DNA from: Cardiocondyla obscurior
Taxonomy: Eukaryota; Arthropoda; Insecta; Hymenoptera; Formicidae
DNA length: 64,000 bases
Reading direction: 5' to 3'
Assembly: GCF_019399895.1 (NCBI RefSeq)
Contig: NC_091873.1
Location: 1-64,000 of the forward strand
In this document: positions 63,190-64,000 of the stretch, piece by piece
Layout of the letters: every line of letters begins with the position of its first letter
Position numbering within the stretch: position 1 is the first letter of the stretch
Translations under genes and position numbers: made by a program
The notes under the pieces: generated by a model
Told to the model about the DNA's origin: nothing
Seen by the model: only the letters and a program-made list of their open reading frames with translations
Databases searched by the model: none

Positions 63190-64000
63190 ATGGCTACACC
63201 AACAAGACCTCCGGACTTTAATGCCAAACCAACTATACCTGGTTCCTTCGCGATCGAAGCATTTGATCCGGCGACAACTTCATGGAGGAGATGGGTGCAG
63301 CGCCTGCAAGGCGCATTTCTAATCTTCCACATAGTGGACAATGCAAGGGTTCCCTACTTACTTCACTATGTTGGACCGGCAGCCTTTGACGTTCTTTGCG
63401 ATCGGCTCAATCCTGCCGACCCATTCTTGCAATCCTACGACACTTTGGTATTAAAACTGGCGGAATTCTACGAGCCTACGCCACTGGAAATTGCGGAAAA
63501 CTTCAAGTTCCATCAGCGAAAGCAGGAAACTGGTGAATCAGTACAACAGTACGTTGCCGCTTTTCACAAGCTCAGTATTCACTGTAATTTCGGCGACTAC
63601 CTGAAAACGGCCTTACGCAATCAATTCGTCTTCGGTCTCGCGAACAAGAAGAGCCGGGCACGCTTATTGGAAAGGAAGGACCTCAGCTTCGAGGAGGCAG
63701 TGCAAACTGCAGTTACCATGGAACTTTCAGAGAAAAGTTCGGAACAAATGAAGACGGACAATCTTACATCGACATCCATCGATTACCTCAAAACAGGGAA
63801 GAAAGTTCAAAGTAAATTTAAAAGCAATAGCAATTCAAAGCGTGATTCTAGAAAACTGTCGGCGCGTGTTAACTCTAATTCTAAGGCGATTACAAAAACT
63901 TCCATTAAATGTTATCGATGCGGAAAACCTCATTTAGCTAATAAATGTACCCTCAGTCGCGACATTCAATGTTTCAATTGCGGAAAACGTAGCCACTTAA
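63190..64000 (+). CDS. Gypsy Gag, 5' part, runs off the window
   Basis: ATG at 63,190 opens MATPTRPPDFNAKPTIPGSF and stays open to the last base (270 codons, no stop). Capsid region: FDPATTSWRRWVQRLQGAF, YVGPAAFDVLCDRLNP, FKFHQRKQETGESVQQYVAA and LRNQFVFGLANKKSRARLL. These are typical of Gag in Mag/K02A2.6-type insect Gypsy elements. Then a basic linker, a zinc knuckle (CYRCGKPHLANKC, C-x2-C-x3-H-x4-C) and the start of a second one (CFNCGKRSH). The LTR end and tRNA-Ser-type primer site lie just upstream, so the element may be complete beyond the window. Confidence 0.9.
   Translation, partial: MATPTRPPDFNAKPTIPGSFAIEAFDPATTSWRRWVQRLQGAFLIFHIVDNARVPYLLHYVGPAAFDVLCDRLNPADPFLQSYDTLVLKLAEFYEPTPLEIAENFKFHQRKQETGESVQQYVAAFHKLSIHCNFGDYLKTALRNQFVFGLANKKSRARLLERKDLSFEEAVQTAVTMELSEKSSEQMKTDNLTSTSIDYLKTGKKVQSKFKSNSNSKRDSRKLSARVNSNSKAITKTSIKCYRCGKPHLANKCTLSRDIQCFNCGKRSHL

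Overview
This 64-kb window is eukaryotic nuclear DNA, most likely from an insect and probably an ant or other hymenopteran. It is AT-rich with abrupt GC-rich islands. The coding matter is dominated by Ty3/Gypsy, BEL/Pao, non-LTR and Tc1/mariner elements. The few host-like exons belong to an insect CYP4-type cytochrome P450 with short GT-AG introns. I see no bacterial operons, CRISPR array, rRNA gene or convincing tRNA gene. The species is an inference from element types and P450 style.

Layout: 1-2.3 kb, decayed zinc-finger/transposase-like gene (-). 2.4-10.2 kb, decayed errantivirus-like Gypsy (-) with gag, pol and env remnants, a nested MITE in gag, and a small plus-strand Cys-rich frame between pol and env. 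10.17-19.25 kb, two phase-matched plus-strand P450 exons separated by an 8.8-kb intron. That intron holds a repeat (family X, copy A) split by a complete young Gypsy element (12,377-17,693). 19.5-20.5 kb, solo LTR with a nested palindromic MITE. 21.2-27.5 kb, old BEL/Pao (-). 27.8-32.6 kb, non-LTR retrotransposon (-) split by a 2.0-kb GC-rich insertion. 33-34.4 kb, transposon-protein fragment split by a solo LTR. 34.8-41.3 kb, young BEL/Pao (-). 41.3-44 kb, transposase-like fragments split by a GC-rich LTR element whose LTR carries hairpin repeats. 44.4-45.6 kb, LINE 3' end. 45.8-47.3 kb, DD41D-like transposase next to a partial LTR. 47.5-50.7 kb, family X copy B converging on an unrecognised spliced gene. 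51.7-52.5 kb, palindromic MITEs. 52.5-56.7 kb, two long GC-rich solo LTRs, one with 67-bp and 65-bp tandem arrays. 56.9-58.1 kb, three intact 3' exons of a CYP4-type P450 (-). 59-62.5 kb, unassigned decayed frames with a nested Tc1 element. 62.9 kb to the edge, start of another Gypsy element.

The window is mainly a nested transposon stack. Target-site duplications (TSDs) fix several insertion orders: Gypsy into family X, MITE into gag, MITE into solo LTR, solo LTR into a transposase exon, LTR element into a LINE. The most unusual signals are these: hairpin repeats with a constant GGGAGCGCCC core and covarying arms, shared by two separate GC-rich LTRs; a Gypsy Gag-Pol with two N-terminal SAP motifs and a tRNA-Pro-type primer site; an unrecognised spliced gene at 49.75-50.55 kb; and a MITE family with a matching transposase copy in the same window.
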